A DNA stretch of 64,000 nucleotides. Origin: Phaeosaccion multiseriatum. Lineage: Eukaryota; Ochrophyta, other classes. Where the stretch lies: positions 1,612,001 to 1,676,000 of the forward strand of contig OZ218964.1 in the NCBI GenBank assembly GCA_965112735.1. Direction: 5' to 3'. The stretch's first letter is position 1, and the number at the start of each line of letters is the position of its first letter. The notes under the pieces were generated by a model. It saw only the letters and a program-made list of their open reading frames with translations, had not been told where the DNA came from and did not search any database. This document shows positions 11,659 to 23,969 of this stretch, one piece after another. The position numbers and the translations under genes are program-made.

Positions 11659-12617
11659 GAAGCAGTAGCACCACCACCACCAGTAGCAGCAGCAGCAGCA
11701 GCAGCAGGAGGAGGAGGAGGAGGAGCGCCAGGGGAGACAGAGAATTGCGAGAATGGGGGCCGAGGTCCTCGGTTAAGAGAACCGCAGGGGAAAGACGAAG
11801 ACGAGGCAAACACCCAGGATCAGACAGAGGCGCAACCCCATGTGATGGAGAGACTGATGAAGCGGGAGCACAGCAGGCAGCAACGGCGGGAATGGGAGGA
11901 GGAGGAGGAGGAGGAGGAGGAGGAGGAGGAGGAGGAGGAGGAGGAGGAGGAGAAGAAGAAGAAGAAGGAGGAGGAGGAGGAGGAGGAGGAGAAGTGGGAG
12001 GGGGGATATGAGCAACGGCAAGAACTACATTTGCTGCAGCAGGAGAAGGAGGAGGAAAGTGCTCTCTGGAACCTGGCCGAGGCCACGTGCGACTTCATCT
12101 ACAAACTACGGCTTGGAAAGGAAAATGCACCTTTGTGTGGTGGAGGAGGAGAAGGTGCGCCGCTGCCAGAGGAGAAGGGGGCTGATTACGCGGTGGTGGA
12201 GTACGCGAGCGAGGCTACCTTGTCCATGCTGGGCATGCCTCTGCACAAGGTGAAGGGGGCTGCGGACTATCAATCCAAGGATGCGACGCTGCAGAATAGT
12301 GTGGCGGCGATGCGCATGATGGCCATCAAGACGATTCGCGACACGAATAGTAGAGACGCTGGTGGGTTGAGGCACTTATACGCGCGGGAGGATGCCTACG
12401 GGAAGAAGATTATTGTGGAAGCGTCCTATTACGGGATTTACAGCCAACAGCGGGTCGAGAAGGAGGAGGGGGAGGAGGAGAAGGAGAAAGAGGAGGAGAA
12501 GGAGGAGGAGAAGGAGGGTGGGGAGGAGGAGCACAAGAGGGAGGGAAAACAGCATGCCGTACCTGCAAAGCAGGAGCAGGAGCAGCAGCAGCAGCAACAA
12601 CAGCAGCACCATCACCT

Positions 12618-12653
<36 letters not shown>

Positions 12654-14028
12654 TCAGCAACAAGACAGGCCTTCTGTTCTGCGCGGTCTTTTCGTCATGG
12701 AGAGAATTCATGACTCGGACGGATCGTTGGAGAGCATCGCAGGCTCTGTTGCTCGCGAAAGCACGCACGGCCGTCGCAAGTTCGTGCCCCACCCCCTGCC
12801 CGCCGCGTCAGGAAAGGCTACTGTGCATGGGCCGACTCCTCTTTACTCACCTTTGAAATTCGAATTCCCTCATCATCATCCAGCTGGCTCCTCGGAACTA
12901 CGATCGCCCCCCGCGAGCGGAACAGGCTCACCAGCCACCTCACCATCGGCTGCCATCGCGGGGGATGCTTCAGCAGGACAAGCAGCAGGGGAGCCTACGA
13001 GTACACCACCGACGGGTTCAGCAGCAGAACAGCCAGGGTCGACTGTAGGAGCAGCAGGAGCAGCAGCAGCAACCGTTTCCACCACGGCTGCAGCAGAGGG
13101 GGTGGGCAACACCAAGGACGGTCTTTCGTCTGCTGCCTCTGCTTCTTCGGCTCCAGCGAGCAGGAGCAGTGCCAGTAAGGCGAAGAAGAGCAAGTCAGAG
13201 CGGAGGAAACGCGTCCTGCGCTCGCTGGGTAGCAGAGTTGCCTCCGCAGGAGTAGCCGGCGTGGCAGCGGGAGGAGGGGCCGTGGTGTACCCCACTCCAG
13301 GTCAGCCCATTGCGCAACTGCTCAGCGGCTTTGATGCTTTCGACGAGCTCGGCCTCATCCGACAGCGCGAGAAGTGGGAAAAGTTTGAAATGCTGTCGCC
13401 GGCACGACGGCAGCACCTTGCCTTGACCTTGGGCTTGCAATCCATCGACTGCAACGCCCCGACCGACACGGCATTACCAGAGCTTCGCTACCCGCTTGTG
13501 GTGGCCGCAGCGCAAAACAACTCTTTCCGGCTGAGTCTGATGCTGGCGCTCGGGGCGGATGCAAATCTCGTCCCACCGGACGTGGGGTTTGGCGCGTTGC
13601 ACATGGCCGTCATGTGCAACTCCATCCACTGCGTGCACTTGCTCGTGGCCAACGGGGCTATACTGGACCTTGTCGCCGCGGTGGACGGGGAGCTGGCGAC
13701 CCCCCTCGCCATTGCCTGCAAGGAGGAGTACGTGGAGCTGGCAGATGCCTTACTCAAGCTAGGGGCCGATGTGAACTTTGCCGACCATGACCGGAACCGT
13801 CCGCTGCATCACGCAGTACAGCTCGGCAATGTGGCCATGGTCAAAGTGCTGCTCAAGAACGGCGCGGACATGCTGCTGGCCAACAAGGACGGCTTCACAC
13901 CCGCGGCGTTGGCGAGCAGCAATGGCTCGCTGTCGGAGTACTCGGCGTGGGTGCACGAAGAGGCCAGGCGGAGGGCAGCACTGGCCGAGCAAGAGTTGCT
14001 GCGAGAGAGCCAGGAGTCGGTAAAGTAG
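10291..14028 (+). CDS. Triple PAS-domain protein with C-terminal ankyrin repeats
   Basis: Two exons (10291..10608 and 10753..14028) give 1197 residues. PAS1 covers about residues 20-120 (VLLCCDHRTGLILHANQACLTI and GRDPSSMIGKPACNFV). PAS2 covers about 195-295 (IPEVVFAFDVIDGKILWVNA, LGFREHEMKGLLIYDFI). A probable third PAS is at about 535-670 (ATCDFIYKLRLG, VVEYASEATLSMLGM, then VEASYYGIY after a charged insert). Ankyrin repeats occupy about 1015-1160 (GFGALHMAVMCNSIHCVHLL, NRPLHHAVQLGNVAMVKVLL). Poly-Glu, poly-Ala and poly-Gln runs separate the folds. PAS domains sense ligands, redox state or light, or dimerise; ankyrins bind partners. No kinase, LOV Cys motif or DNA-binding domain is visible, so it looks like a sensor-scaffold. 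The frame is also open to 10261 but from a GTG; 10291 is the first ATG. Confidence 0.8.
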
Positions 14029-14406
14029 GATGGGAAGAAGGAGCAGGAGAAGAGTAAGCTGACCCCAACCGTGGAGCCTGTGCAAAGTGTGCCATTGTGT
14101 ACAAGTTATTAGCACAGGAACAGAAGGGGAAAAAATTTGAATTGAAAAATAGTCAACTTTGATACTGTGCATAGTCGTGCATGTGCATGTGTTTTGCGTG
14201 TGTGATATGCGTGCGTGTATGTGTGTGAGCCACAGCGGCTGCGGGACCAGCAGGGAGGGGCACGCCACTTTGTTTTTTTACACCACGATTTTTTCCCCCC
14301 CACAGTTCATTAGCTATTTCGATCTCGACATTACGTAAGCGTGGGCGCGTGCGTGAAAAGTGGTGGAGAGGAGGAGGGAGCTCAGATTTGGCGAGAATCG
14401 GACAGC

Positions 14407-15226
14407 ATGGCAGAGATGGAGATGGCCGTCGGCCTTAACAAGGGCATGAAGAAGGAGCAGGTTGTCTCCAACAAGACCAAGCCCGCGAGGCGAAAGGGGG
14501 TGAGTATGGAGCAAACTGAGGGGGGGGGGAGGGCTACAGGGGAAGGAGGACTGAGCACAGCTGCGGACTGTAATGCCACGAGCAGCAGCAGCAATGTCTC
14601 TCATGGTGGCTGCATGGAGCGTGCGCCTCTTCTGGCTATACGAGTTGCTTCTTCTGAGCTCTGGAAGGAGCGATATTAGGGACGAGGGGGGGGGGAGTGC
14701 AGCAGCAGCAACAGCAGCAGCGGGACAAGAGAGTGATAAGAGAGCACCGAGGTGGCCGCTTCTGCTATGGAGAGAATGTGTTTGATCGAGGGAAATGTGC
14801 AGCAGCCCCCTGCTGCTGCTATACTGCTGGTGCTGTCCCTCTCGATGGGAGAGGGTTCACGGCAGCGCTACAGAGGCATCGGTTTTGGTCTTCGCCTCTT
14901 CTCTTAGAGATTGATGCCCCCTCGCGTCGTATGCTGTCAAGAAGGAGGGCGTTTTGGAAGACACTCACACCCTGCCCCCTAGTCGCACCGCCCCTCTCTG
15001 GCCACCTCTCTCTCGCCCCCGGCTAACCTCTGTTTTTTGCGTCCACTCTCGTCCCTGCTGCTCCTGACCTCCCTGCCCAGGCCCTTGGCAAGCGTGTGGC
15101 GCTTGTGAAGGAGGTTGTGAGGGAGGTGGCCGGACTTATGCCCTACGAGAAGAGGATTCTCGACATGATCAAGACGGGAGGAGCATCAGCAGAGAAGCGA
15201 ATCTACAAGTTCGCCAAGAAGCGAGT

Positions 15227-15265
<39 letters not shown>

Positions 15266-16150
15266 GTGTATATGTGCGTCAGGGCTTTCGGGTTTGAGGC
15301 TGACTACTAACTGGCTTGGGTGTGACGAGAGGGGTGTCCCTGCTCGACGGACTCTTCAAGGCAAACCTGGTGCTGCAGCAAGGGGGGGCAGGGCAGCATG
15401 AGGAGGAGCAAAAAATGTTTGCAGCACATCGATGTGTGCGAAATAGTTGTGAGGAGTGTGTGTACCACCCCCAACCTGACAGAGGGAAGGCCGTATGCCC
15501 TACGGCTTCTTCGCGGCGGTACAGTGCAGCGGGTGGGGGTGTTCTCTCGTACGACACTGGAGCTTGGCTTATGTTAGTGTAGTGCAGTGGCCAGTGCAAC
15601 TCTGACTGAGGGCTTATTACACACACCGAGAACACACATGCGAGCAGGGGGTGGGGAAGGAGGGATGAGCACGACTAGAGCAGAAAGTGAGGGCATTTGA
15701 GTGGAGGTGAAGAGGGCGGCAGGTGCGAAGGGCGTGGGCGGTTCGGTTCGGCATCAACGGCCTTTGCACTCGAGCGTCACCTCTCACCCAGGGGGGGGGG
15801 GGGGGTGAGAGAGCCTGGTGTAGCGACGCTGAACAATCGGCCACAGGCGAAAGGGGCCCCTGCTTTTCTTGAGTAAATGGCGGCCCAGGGCACGGCAGTG
15901 GATGGCATGGAAGACTTGGCTGTGGGACTTGTATCCTGGCTTGAGCAGCTCGTCCCTCTCTCTCCTCTGTAGCCCCCCCCCCCCCCCTTTTCCCTTCCTT
16001 CCGTGGCCTCTCGCTTACCCTTCCCTTCCCTTCCCTTCCCCACCCGCCTGTACCCGCCCTCAGTTGGGTACCCACAAGCGCGCTCTGCAGAAGCGTGAGG
16101 ACATCAAGGATGTGTACGCCAAGATCCGTGCCCGACAGGCCATGGCATAG
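14407..16150 (+). CDS. RPL36: 60S ribosomal protein eL36
   Basis: Three exons (14407..14499, 15081..15224, 16064..16150) splice in phase 0 each time to 107 residues, the normal eL36 length. The product begins [20 protein letters not shown], continues [23 protein letters not shown] and [17 protein letters not shown], and ends [20 protein letters not shown]. These are the conserved blocks of eukaryotic eL36, a small basic protein of the large ribosomal subunit. Introns of 581 and 839 nt are long for so short a gene; the second starts with a (TG)n run. I looked for box C/D motifs of an intronic snoRNA and found none convincing. It is transcribed in the same direction as the PAS-ankyrin gene, 378 bp downstream of it. 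Confidence 0.97.
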
Positions 16151-16324
16151 GCTCGCACAGTAGCAGAGGAGCTGTGTACCGATAAGGGGCCCTGTCGCTT
16201 GCGCTTTTCCTCGGACACATTTACGTTCGCCGCTAACATGTAACTCAACACGATTATGCCATCAACTACCACCAGGCCACAAGTGCCGCACAGCTAGCAA
16301 GGCCAATCCTTCAAACCTTCGTCG

Positions 16325-16365
<41 letters not shown>

Positions 16366-16611
16366 ACAATTTCTTCATCTAATTTTCTTGGAAGTAGCTT
16401 GCGTGCGTTTGTTTAGCACTTTCATCGCGGGTCTTCCGGGCCCTCTCCTCCTGCGTCCCTGAGGACCCCTCCTGCATCCCTGTTGGGTAGGCGTACACAT
16501 GCAGAGTCTGATGCCTGAGCCGCGGCTGAGTGTGTGTGTGTTTGGAGGGGGGGGGGCAGGAGGGATGACACACAACTGCGACCCCAACCAATCAATTGAT
16601 CATGACCATCA
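16151..16611. other. Convergent 3' region with (GT)18
   Basis: This region lies between the ends of the eL36 and DNAAF1 genes. It holds a perfect GT dinucleotide tract at 16327..16362 and no gene that I can see. Confidence 0.6.
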
Positions 16612-18386
16612 TCAGTCAAGGGCGTCGAAGTCTGCCCCAGCCCCCGGGGTCGCCGCTACTGCAGCAGACGGAGGGGCGGGCGGAAGTACGTCTTTCACAA
16701 CACCCTCACTACTTGCCGCGACGAGGGACGCAGCAGCACCACCACCTTCACCGCCCTTCGTCGCTGCCAACTGTGGGGGTGGAGGCGGCATCATCACTTC
16801 CTCTTCCCCTCCTCCTCCTGCTGCTGCTTCCGCTTCTGGTGCTGCTACTGCTGCTACCGCTTCTACCGCGGCCACTGCGGCTGCTGCGGCTGCTGCTACT
16901 GCTTCTTCCTTATTGGCCGTCTCTTGGTCCGCAGCATCATCCTTCTGCTGCTGTTGATGGGCCACAATGTTGCGGAGGTAGGCAGCGTCTCTCTTGTCCT
17001 CGAGCATACGGCGCTCCTTCTCCACAGCCAGAGACAAACTCTCCATGTCCATATCATCTTCCTCGTCTTGTTCTTCCTCTTCCTCTTCTTCTTGCCCTTC
17101 CTCCTGCCCCTCCTCCTCGCAACTGTCCTCCTCGTCGCTGCCGTCCATATCCAGACGAACTTCGACGTCCTCTTCTGCCCAGATGTCACCAACTCCTGCT
17201 CCTGCTTCAGCTGGAGGGTGCTCCTGCTCCTGAAGCGAGGGTGGTGGTGGGGGAAGATTGGTGGCTTCTGCTGCTGCTTCTCCTGCAGAAGAGGGGCTGC
17301 TGCCGCCGAGTATCTGCGATACTCTGGCCTCCCTTGCTGACCGGACAAGCTCGCTGTCCTGACTTGGGACGATCGCTTCCCCGGAGAATTCATTCACGGC
17401 ACCAGGTGCAGATGATGCACTCACCACCGCAGCAGCAGCAGCAGCAGCTGCAGCACTTCCAGGAGCAAAGAGGGAAGCGGCCTCGGCTATACTACCACCC
17501 GCAGCTGGAGCCGTGGTCGCCCCTTCTAGCTCGTTCTTCTTGTTCTCCGCCTCCTTCTCCGCCTCCTCCTCTGCCTCCCTCCTCCTTCTCGCCTCCAGAC
17601 CTTCTCTCATCATCTGTTCAAAGGCCTGGTACTGCCTCTCCTCCGCCGCCTTCTTCTCTTCCCTGAGACGGTTGATGGCCTCCCGCTCAGCTTCCTGTGC
17701 TGCCGTGATACCACCTTGGAGAGTTGAGTCGAGGATAGACAGGTTGACAGATCCAAGCAAGTGCGAGTGAGGTGGAGAAGGAAGGTAGGAGAGAGGGGGG
17801 GTGGAGGTGGTGCACGAAAGACGCATGCCTCACAATCTCACCGCACGCACACGCACACACTCTCCCCCTCCTCTCCTCCAGGCCTCTGTATACCACAAAC
17901 AAACTCCCCCTCTCGCCCTCGCCGCCCTAAACGCCCGCCCGCACATACCTTTAGCGAATCCCTCTGCCCAGGCCATGCAGCGGGCCCTTTCGTCGTCAAA
18001 CACGGGCCTATCGTCAAGGTATTTGAGCTGAGGGCAGCGGCTGATGAGCGTCTTGCGGTAGTGTCGGATGTTCTTCACCACGGGGTTGCCCTGTACGTGT
18101 GTATTGTGTTTGAAGCAATATTCGAGTGGGTGGTTGGTTGGTTCATCACGTTGGATGGTTGGAGGACGCGGGAAGGATGCGTAGAAGCCTACAAAGAGAA
18201 GTCTCTGGCTCTGGGCTCAAAGTTGGTTCCGTAGACTGACAAGACTGACCTGGAGGTAGAGCACCCTGAGCTCTCCCATGTTGGCGACCACGTCCACAAT
18301 GTCCACGTCCTCGATGCGGTTGTGCTGCACATCCAGTGTCTGGAGGGAGGGCATCTGGTGATTGTGATGGCCACACGTTCAAACAA

Positions 18387-18423
<37 letters not shown>

Positions 18424-19243
18424 GGGGGGGTTGATGAGTCCCAGGTCTCCGAGGCGAACACAAGTGGCTCGTTCCCCCCTCGATCCCACCAGCACCGAAG
18501 CCCTATGAGCCAACCAACTAAGCAACCAACCAAAACCACATTCATCAGCGCGGTGGACAAGAGAAGACTAGGGAGGGGGAGAGGGGAAGGGGGGGGGGGG
18601 CTACCTCTCACCTGCAGGACGTGCTTGAGATCATCTGCGGTCTTGAGCATGTTGTGTCCCAGCAGTAGAGTGGTGAGGTGGGGGATGTGGTCAAGGCCCT
18701 CAATCGTCTTGACGTAGTTTTTGGAGAGGTTGAGAGTGTCCAGCTTCGTCTGGCACGACAAACCTGTGCTTCCGGAATACAGGACAGGATAGGACGCCCA
18801 CACAAGCAAAGAAAGAAGAAGTAGGTTTCATTGTCGGAGACGGGCGTTGGATGCGAGGAGGGAAGGGGGGGAGGGGAGGAAGGCATGCTGAGGGAGGGGG
18901 AGAGGGTGGAGGAGGGCGGGCGGGCGGGCGATAAGATAGAGAAGGGGCGCGTGAGATGAAAGCCCCGACCACCCCCGAGTCATCTCACCGCACCTTCAAT
19001 CTTTTCAATGAGATTCTCGTGTAGGTAGAGGGTTCGCAACTCCTTTTGGCTCTCGAGGCCCTCAATCTTGATGAGGCCATTGCCCTCCAGCCACAGCACC
19101 TTGAGACCGGTGTAGGCGTCTAGGTTTTGGATCTGTCGGAAGCCCTTGTAGTGCAGGTATAGCTTGTCATTCAGATACGGCGTGTTGTACAGGCCAGTGT
19201 CTTTGCAGAGCTTCTTCAGCAGCTGTGGGGTCAGCTCCGCCAT
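16612..19243 (-). CDS. DNAAF1: Dynein axonemal assembly factor 1 (LRRC50/ODA7)
   Basis: Five exons (19243..18994, 18763..18612, 18354..18250, 18090..17949, 17714..16612) give 583 residues. The N-terminus [20 protein letters not shown] and the block [25 protein letters not shown] are diagnostic of this family. Leucine-rich repeats follow ([59 protein letters not shown]). Next comes the LRR cap [25 protein letters not shown]. The C-terminal half is a Glu/Lys coiled coil and a low-complexity acidic/Ala tail encoded by one long exon. DNAAF1 acts in the cytoplasm to preassemble outer and inner dynein arms, so the organism has or had motile flagella. Conservation is strongest through residue about 185. 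Confidence 0.95.
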
Positions 19244-20552
19244 TTCTCCCTGTGCTTGGTCTTGCGGCTGTTTTCTCTACCAGCTTTGCGTATTGGGAAG
19301 GATTAGTGACGGAACAAGGCCCAGAGCTTGCCTCTACCGAACTTTAAACGTTGAGGTGGGGAAAGGGACACGAGTGAACAAGCAAGAGCAAAATTCGAGG
19401 GCTTGTCAGATGTGCTATCATGGGAGAAAGCTCGTCCTCTGGCGTCTATTTTCTCTCTCCTTTCCCTGGTTCCCTCCTCATTTTCCTCACTCCACCTTCC
19501 ATCCTACTCTTTCCTCTCCTTTTTATCCTCTCCTACCTGTTCAGCTGTATTGCAGGGCGCTGGTATAATACAGGTGTATTGGGCCTGCGCCCAAATCGTC
19601 GCAACGGATTGAGGCAAGAGCTGAAACTGAAACTGAACATGAACCTGAAACTGAAACTGAACGGGATCGCTTTTTTTTTTTTTTTTTTACCCGAGCCCCT
19701 GCTTCTTACTTTCGGTCGCAGGCCGCCTCTCCCTCAGGCTTCTGCTTTATCGGGGGCCAGAGAAACCTCGCCTGGGGCCGATTCCCTACGCGGCCAAAAG
19801 CCCCGCAAAGCGCCGTGTTGTCAGAGAAGGCTCAGAGTATCGAAGAGTACCCATGTGCCCATGATAGGCCTTGTGGCGAGTCTCAGGGTCCTCCCCATGG
19901 CGAGGCCCTATGGAGCGTTATCAAAAACTGAAACGCACCAACCATGCAGAGTGTCTTACGGTCGCTCGTGAACAGCGTTCTCTCGGCAGTGGCGGGGACC
20001 AAACTCAGAAACGATACCCATTGAGGCAGGCACACCGGCACCCCATCAGCCATCAGGTAGGAAGTAGGTCCTCTCCGCGCGGCCTCGGGGCTAAATTGAG
20101 GCTCAAACTCAGAGAGCGCCGCTCGCTGGCAGGTCATCTCTTCATCTCCAAACCCCGCCTCGCTCGCTCGTTGCCGGACTCTTGGCCAGCTGTGTGGCCC
20201 TCCCATCTTCCTCGACCATTTGGCCCTTGGGTCTGTACATCTGCAACCTCCTCTGTGTATGGCAGCAGGCCCTCTGAATGGCCGCAAGGTCCTCTTGGAA
20301 CACTCCTTTCTTCTCCTCTCTTCACTCCGGAAAGGATCGAACTTCTTTCCGAGGCCCGGCGCTGAGGACTGCAGAGGGCTTACTTCCCTTCCCTCCCTCC
20401 CTCCCGCCGGTAGGCAGTAGCGGTGTCGGTGTGTCTCTACTGCTGCGAAGCTTGCCAGTGTGATCCGACAAAAGAGTGGGGAGAATTGCAGACTATACGA
20501 GAGTGCTCCCTCGCCTTGTTCATAACGGTACGGCACGGCACGGCCTCCCCGC
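19244..20552. other. 1.3-kb region without a recognised gene
   Basis: It lies between the DNAAF1 start and the STK16 stop. It contains a short GAAACT-type tandem repeat at about 19618..19662 and a T19 run near 19670..19688. Open frames occur on both strands around 19870..20630, but none shows a family motif or a plausible exon structure. A non-coding RNA or degenerate element is possible; I see no hallmark of either. Confidence 0.5.
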
Positions 20553-23500
20553 TCAAACGGCGCTCTCGCCCGTACTCCCTCTCTGTAGCTCCTCCACCAT
20601 CTCGATGACCTGTGTGAGAGAGAGGGCAAGCATTAAAGCAACAAGACAGACATAGCAGCTAGTCCTCGAGCTCCCCAGCTCACAATGTTTATCTCTTCTC
20701 CTATGGTACCTTTCCAAGTGCGGCCTCGAAACAACCCAACCAAGTCGACCACCTAACCACTTCGATACTACACCCATTCGTGCGAGTAAGGAATAGCTTT
20801 GCCAAAGCTTGGAACACACCTGGGCAATGTGCGGTCGCTTCTTCGCATCCTGTTGCAACATCGCTGTCACCAGGCTCACAAAACCAGGCGAGAACCTGAC
20901 GGCAGAGAGGAGGAAACGCGGGGGTTTGGGAGCGTGGATGACAGGGGAGTCGGTAGGGCGACAAAAGCACAAAGACAGACGCAAGGGAGAGGGAGAAACA
21001 GAGCGTAAACACCTCTCTGTCAGAAGAGAGACATTTCTTTAATTCAACACTTTGTCGTGCATCGCATCGCAACGCATTCTCAAGTTGTCAGGCAAGTCAG
21101 GGAGTCCGCATCTCCACGGCGGCTCTTCCGACCCCTCCCGCACTCTCGCGGGCACACCCGACACGCACGCACGCACTCACCTATGGGAAGGTGGCCAGAC
21201 GAGCGGCGCGATGACCCGCAAGAAGCTACACTCCACTACACGGGTTGCGTAGCCTTGGTCGCCTCCCCCTCCTCCCCCCCCGATGCAATTGCCATTTGTA
21301 GGGACGAAGTCACACTCGAAAGGCGAGTAGCCAAAGGCCAGAGCGAAGAGAAGGCAGCCGAGTGACCATACGTCGGTGCGGGCGTCAAGAACGGCATCAC
21401 TGGACACGTCGAACAGCTCTGGAGCGCGGTAGGGGAGCGTACAGAACTGACTGGCTTCATCCTGGTATGACGGATACGGTAGCGTGGGGTGGGGTAGGGG
21501 GGGTCGTGGTGCGAGAGTACAGTGGGGGCGAAAATATACAAAGGAGGAGGGGGGATAAGGGAGGATATGGAGGGGATGAAATAGAGATTGGAGTTGTTTT
21601 GAGAAAGAGGGCGTTTGGTGTGCTCTAGAGGGCGCAGGAGCGTGAGGACTGGTCTGAAGGGCCGCGCACACACCCACCCCCCCCCCCCCACACACATATG
21701 TATATATATACACACCCACCCACACACATACATACGCACCTGCACAGCGAGAGCGTGAGTTCTATTCTTGATCACGATGTCAGCAGGGGCCACGCTACCC
21801 AAGTCCATCAAGACGGGTGTGGGGAGAGAGGATGAGGAGCCCAGCGTGAGCATCACGTTCTCTGTGGACAAGGCAACAGGGCAGCCGGTGGGCATGCAGC
21901 GAGGAGGAGGAGGAGGAGGAGGAGGAGGAGGAGGAGGAGGAGAACACGTGAGTAAGAATCTCAATATAGCAGTGACTTCGGCAACAGAACAGAATCACCA
22001 GCAATAGACGCGTGCAACGGGAGGACTGGGTTATTTTTCGGCTGGTTGGTTGTATGGGGCCATCGCTGCCAAGCGTGTAGACTTACCCGGCTTCACATCT
22101 CGATGCGCCTGTGACGGTGTGAATGCATGGCACACACACGAGCAAGCCGCCACCGGATGGGGAGGGAGACATTAAGAGGGGGCGGTGGAGGGCGAGGATG
22201 AGGGAACACGATGTCTATCTCGATCTCGTCGCACCAAAGCCTATATTAGATCTTCCATCCCACTGCGCGACATGACTGTTCAGTACAAGAGACCCCGCAC
22301 CACCGCTCTCGCCATAAACGCACAAAACGAAGGCATATGCATTTATTGACTCCGCCACTCGTTCCCTCCCTTCCTTCACACTTCGATCCTTCAGTCATGC
22401 CTCTTTCTCTCACCCAAGCCGGCGTGTGGCCGTGTAGCTGCGCCAGGCCCTCTGCCGTGCCCCTGAAGAGCTGCAGGATCTCGGGCTCAGAGAAGGGTGA
22501 GCCGTTCCCGAGCACGCGCAAGTTGATGACGTCACGCAGGGACCCTCCACCCTGGGGGATGAAATGGATTAGTTATTGCGCAGGTAGTTGTTAAGGGGGG
22601 GGGTGAGAGGAGAGCGAGGCGGGACGGGGGGTGGAGGCAACACGCGGAGAGGCAAGCACTGGTAATGCAGTGGGTAGGGGGGTTTGACACGATGAGGACA
22701 AGGTCGGTCCAGCGCTTGTTTGTGTTTCTTTCCTCATCATCACATTTACTCTGTGGGTGGCCCTCACCATGAAAGGAAACAGCATAAAAGCCGCTTCTCC
22801 CTGCGTCCCGCAATGGGCGAAAGTCCAGTTGACCAGAGGCATGACGTTGGGGTGATGAAACTGCCTCACGCCACAGCATTAGAGACAGAGGAAAAACATG
22901 GCACGGGGGAAAGGGGTAAGGGAAACAGGCGAGTACACTGATTTAGGGGGGGAAACAGTTGGTACTCAGTTTAACAAAGCCGCCAACACCGCCAACGATG
23001 AATTCACTCCTTCATCCCCCTCCTTTCTCCTCGCTCCGCCCGCCACTACCCTTCTACGCTTAGTCCACTGCTGTTCACCCGCTCCCTAGTCGACCGATCG
23101 CTATCCAATCCCGACCCCCTCTCTCTTTCCTCCCCTCCCCTCCCCGCCTCTTCTCCTTCTTACCTCTCGGTGGGCATCCATCTCCGCCGTGGCTTGATCT
23201 CGCTGCTCCATGGTCTGGCACAACATCTTCTTCAGCGCGAAGGTCTGTCCTCGTCTTCGTCCATCGTGGGCTTTGAACACAAAGGCGGAGCCTCCCTCCG
23301 CGATCGGCCGGGTTTCATCATAGTTCACCCTGTATGCAGATACAGAAAAAAGTACATGAGGACCACAACCACATGCACAGCGTCAGCATGGGTCAGGGTC
23401 AGCGGCCAATGCAGGTCGCCACCCTTGGCTATGGGAGTGCATGAGGATCCTTCTCAAAGGAAAGGGCTGAGGGCGGGCAGAGTGTCACAACTACACCCAT

Positions 23501-23843
23501 CACTAGTGGCACAGCAGCAGTGACTTCAACGATTCAAGTAAGCCGAGTGGAGTAGAGGGGCCTCTCACCTAACTCCATTCTGGAGAGAGAGGGACGACTC
23601 GGAGTGAAACAAGCGCACCACTGCCGCCACTAAGGCAAGAATAGTCGCGTGTAGCCAGCGGTAGATAGACCTAGGTACAATACAATCAACGGATGTGTGT
23701 GAGCGTGGCAGATGGGCTCGATAACAGAGAGAGGGAGTCATGGAAGAACCGCCCAGGAACGAGCTTGCCGCAACGAGAGAAAACCATACTTACCAGACGA
23801 GTGATGAAGGGGATTGCTGCTCCCTCCGTCGCGGAGGAGCCAT
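20553..23843 (-). CDS. STK16: STK16/MPSK1-like serine/threonine kinase (NAK family)
   Basis: Nine exons (23843..23794, 23329..23164, 22860..22768, 22551..22414, 22108..22087, 21861..21740, 21461..21181, 20895..20820, 20609..20553) close in phase to 334 residues. Motifs in order: glycine loop AEGGSAFVFKAHD; FALKKMLCQT with the ATP-binding Lys; FHHPNVMPLV; AHRDVKPEN catalytic loop; PVLMDLGSVAPAD, with DLG instead of DFG as in STK16; CTLPYRAPELFDVSS; RTDVWSLGCLLFALAFG; KKRPHIAQVIEMVEEL. The size fits the family (about 305 residues). STK16-type kinases act at the Golgi and in secretion, usually through N-terminal acylation; here no Gly2/Cys signal is present (MAPPRREQQS). The catalytic HRD lies on a 22-nt microexon. 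The first exon is the least certain: it is chosen because it gives an ATG and the right phase. Confidence 0.9.
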
Positions 23844-23969
23844 CCCACAGCCACTGCTCGCTCTGTGACCTCCCTCTTGTCTTGCTTTCTATTGCTCGTG
23901 CCTCTTGATGCGAACGAGCGTGCCTAAAAGTAAAAGCGACCTTCTGTATTGAAATTCAGAATTTTCTTG

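Noticed and set aside
14500-16063. Possible snoRNA in the eL36 introns
   Set aside because: Ribosomal protein introns often host snoRNAs, but I found no paired C/D boxes with a terminal stem.
19871-20629. Overlapping open frames on both strands
   Set aside because: Neither shows family motifs, compositional support or splice-compatible neighbours.
23569-23579. An 11-nt microexon in the STK16-like gene (AATGGAGTTAG)
   Set aside because: It would join in phase to the kinase but leaves no ATG upstream. The 50-nt exon 23843..23794 joins directly, with a start codon and the right phase.
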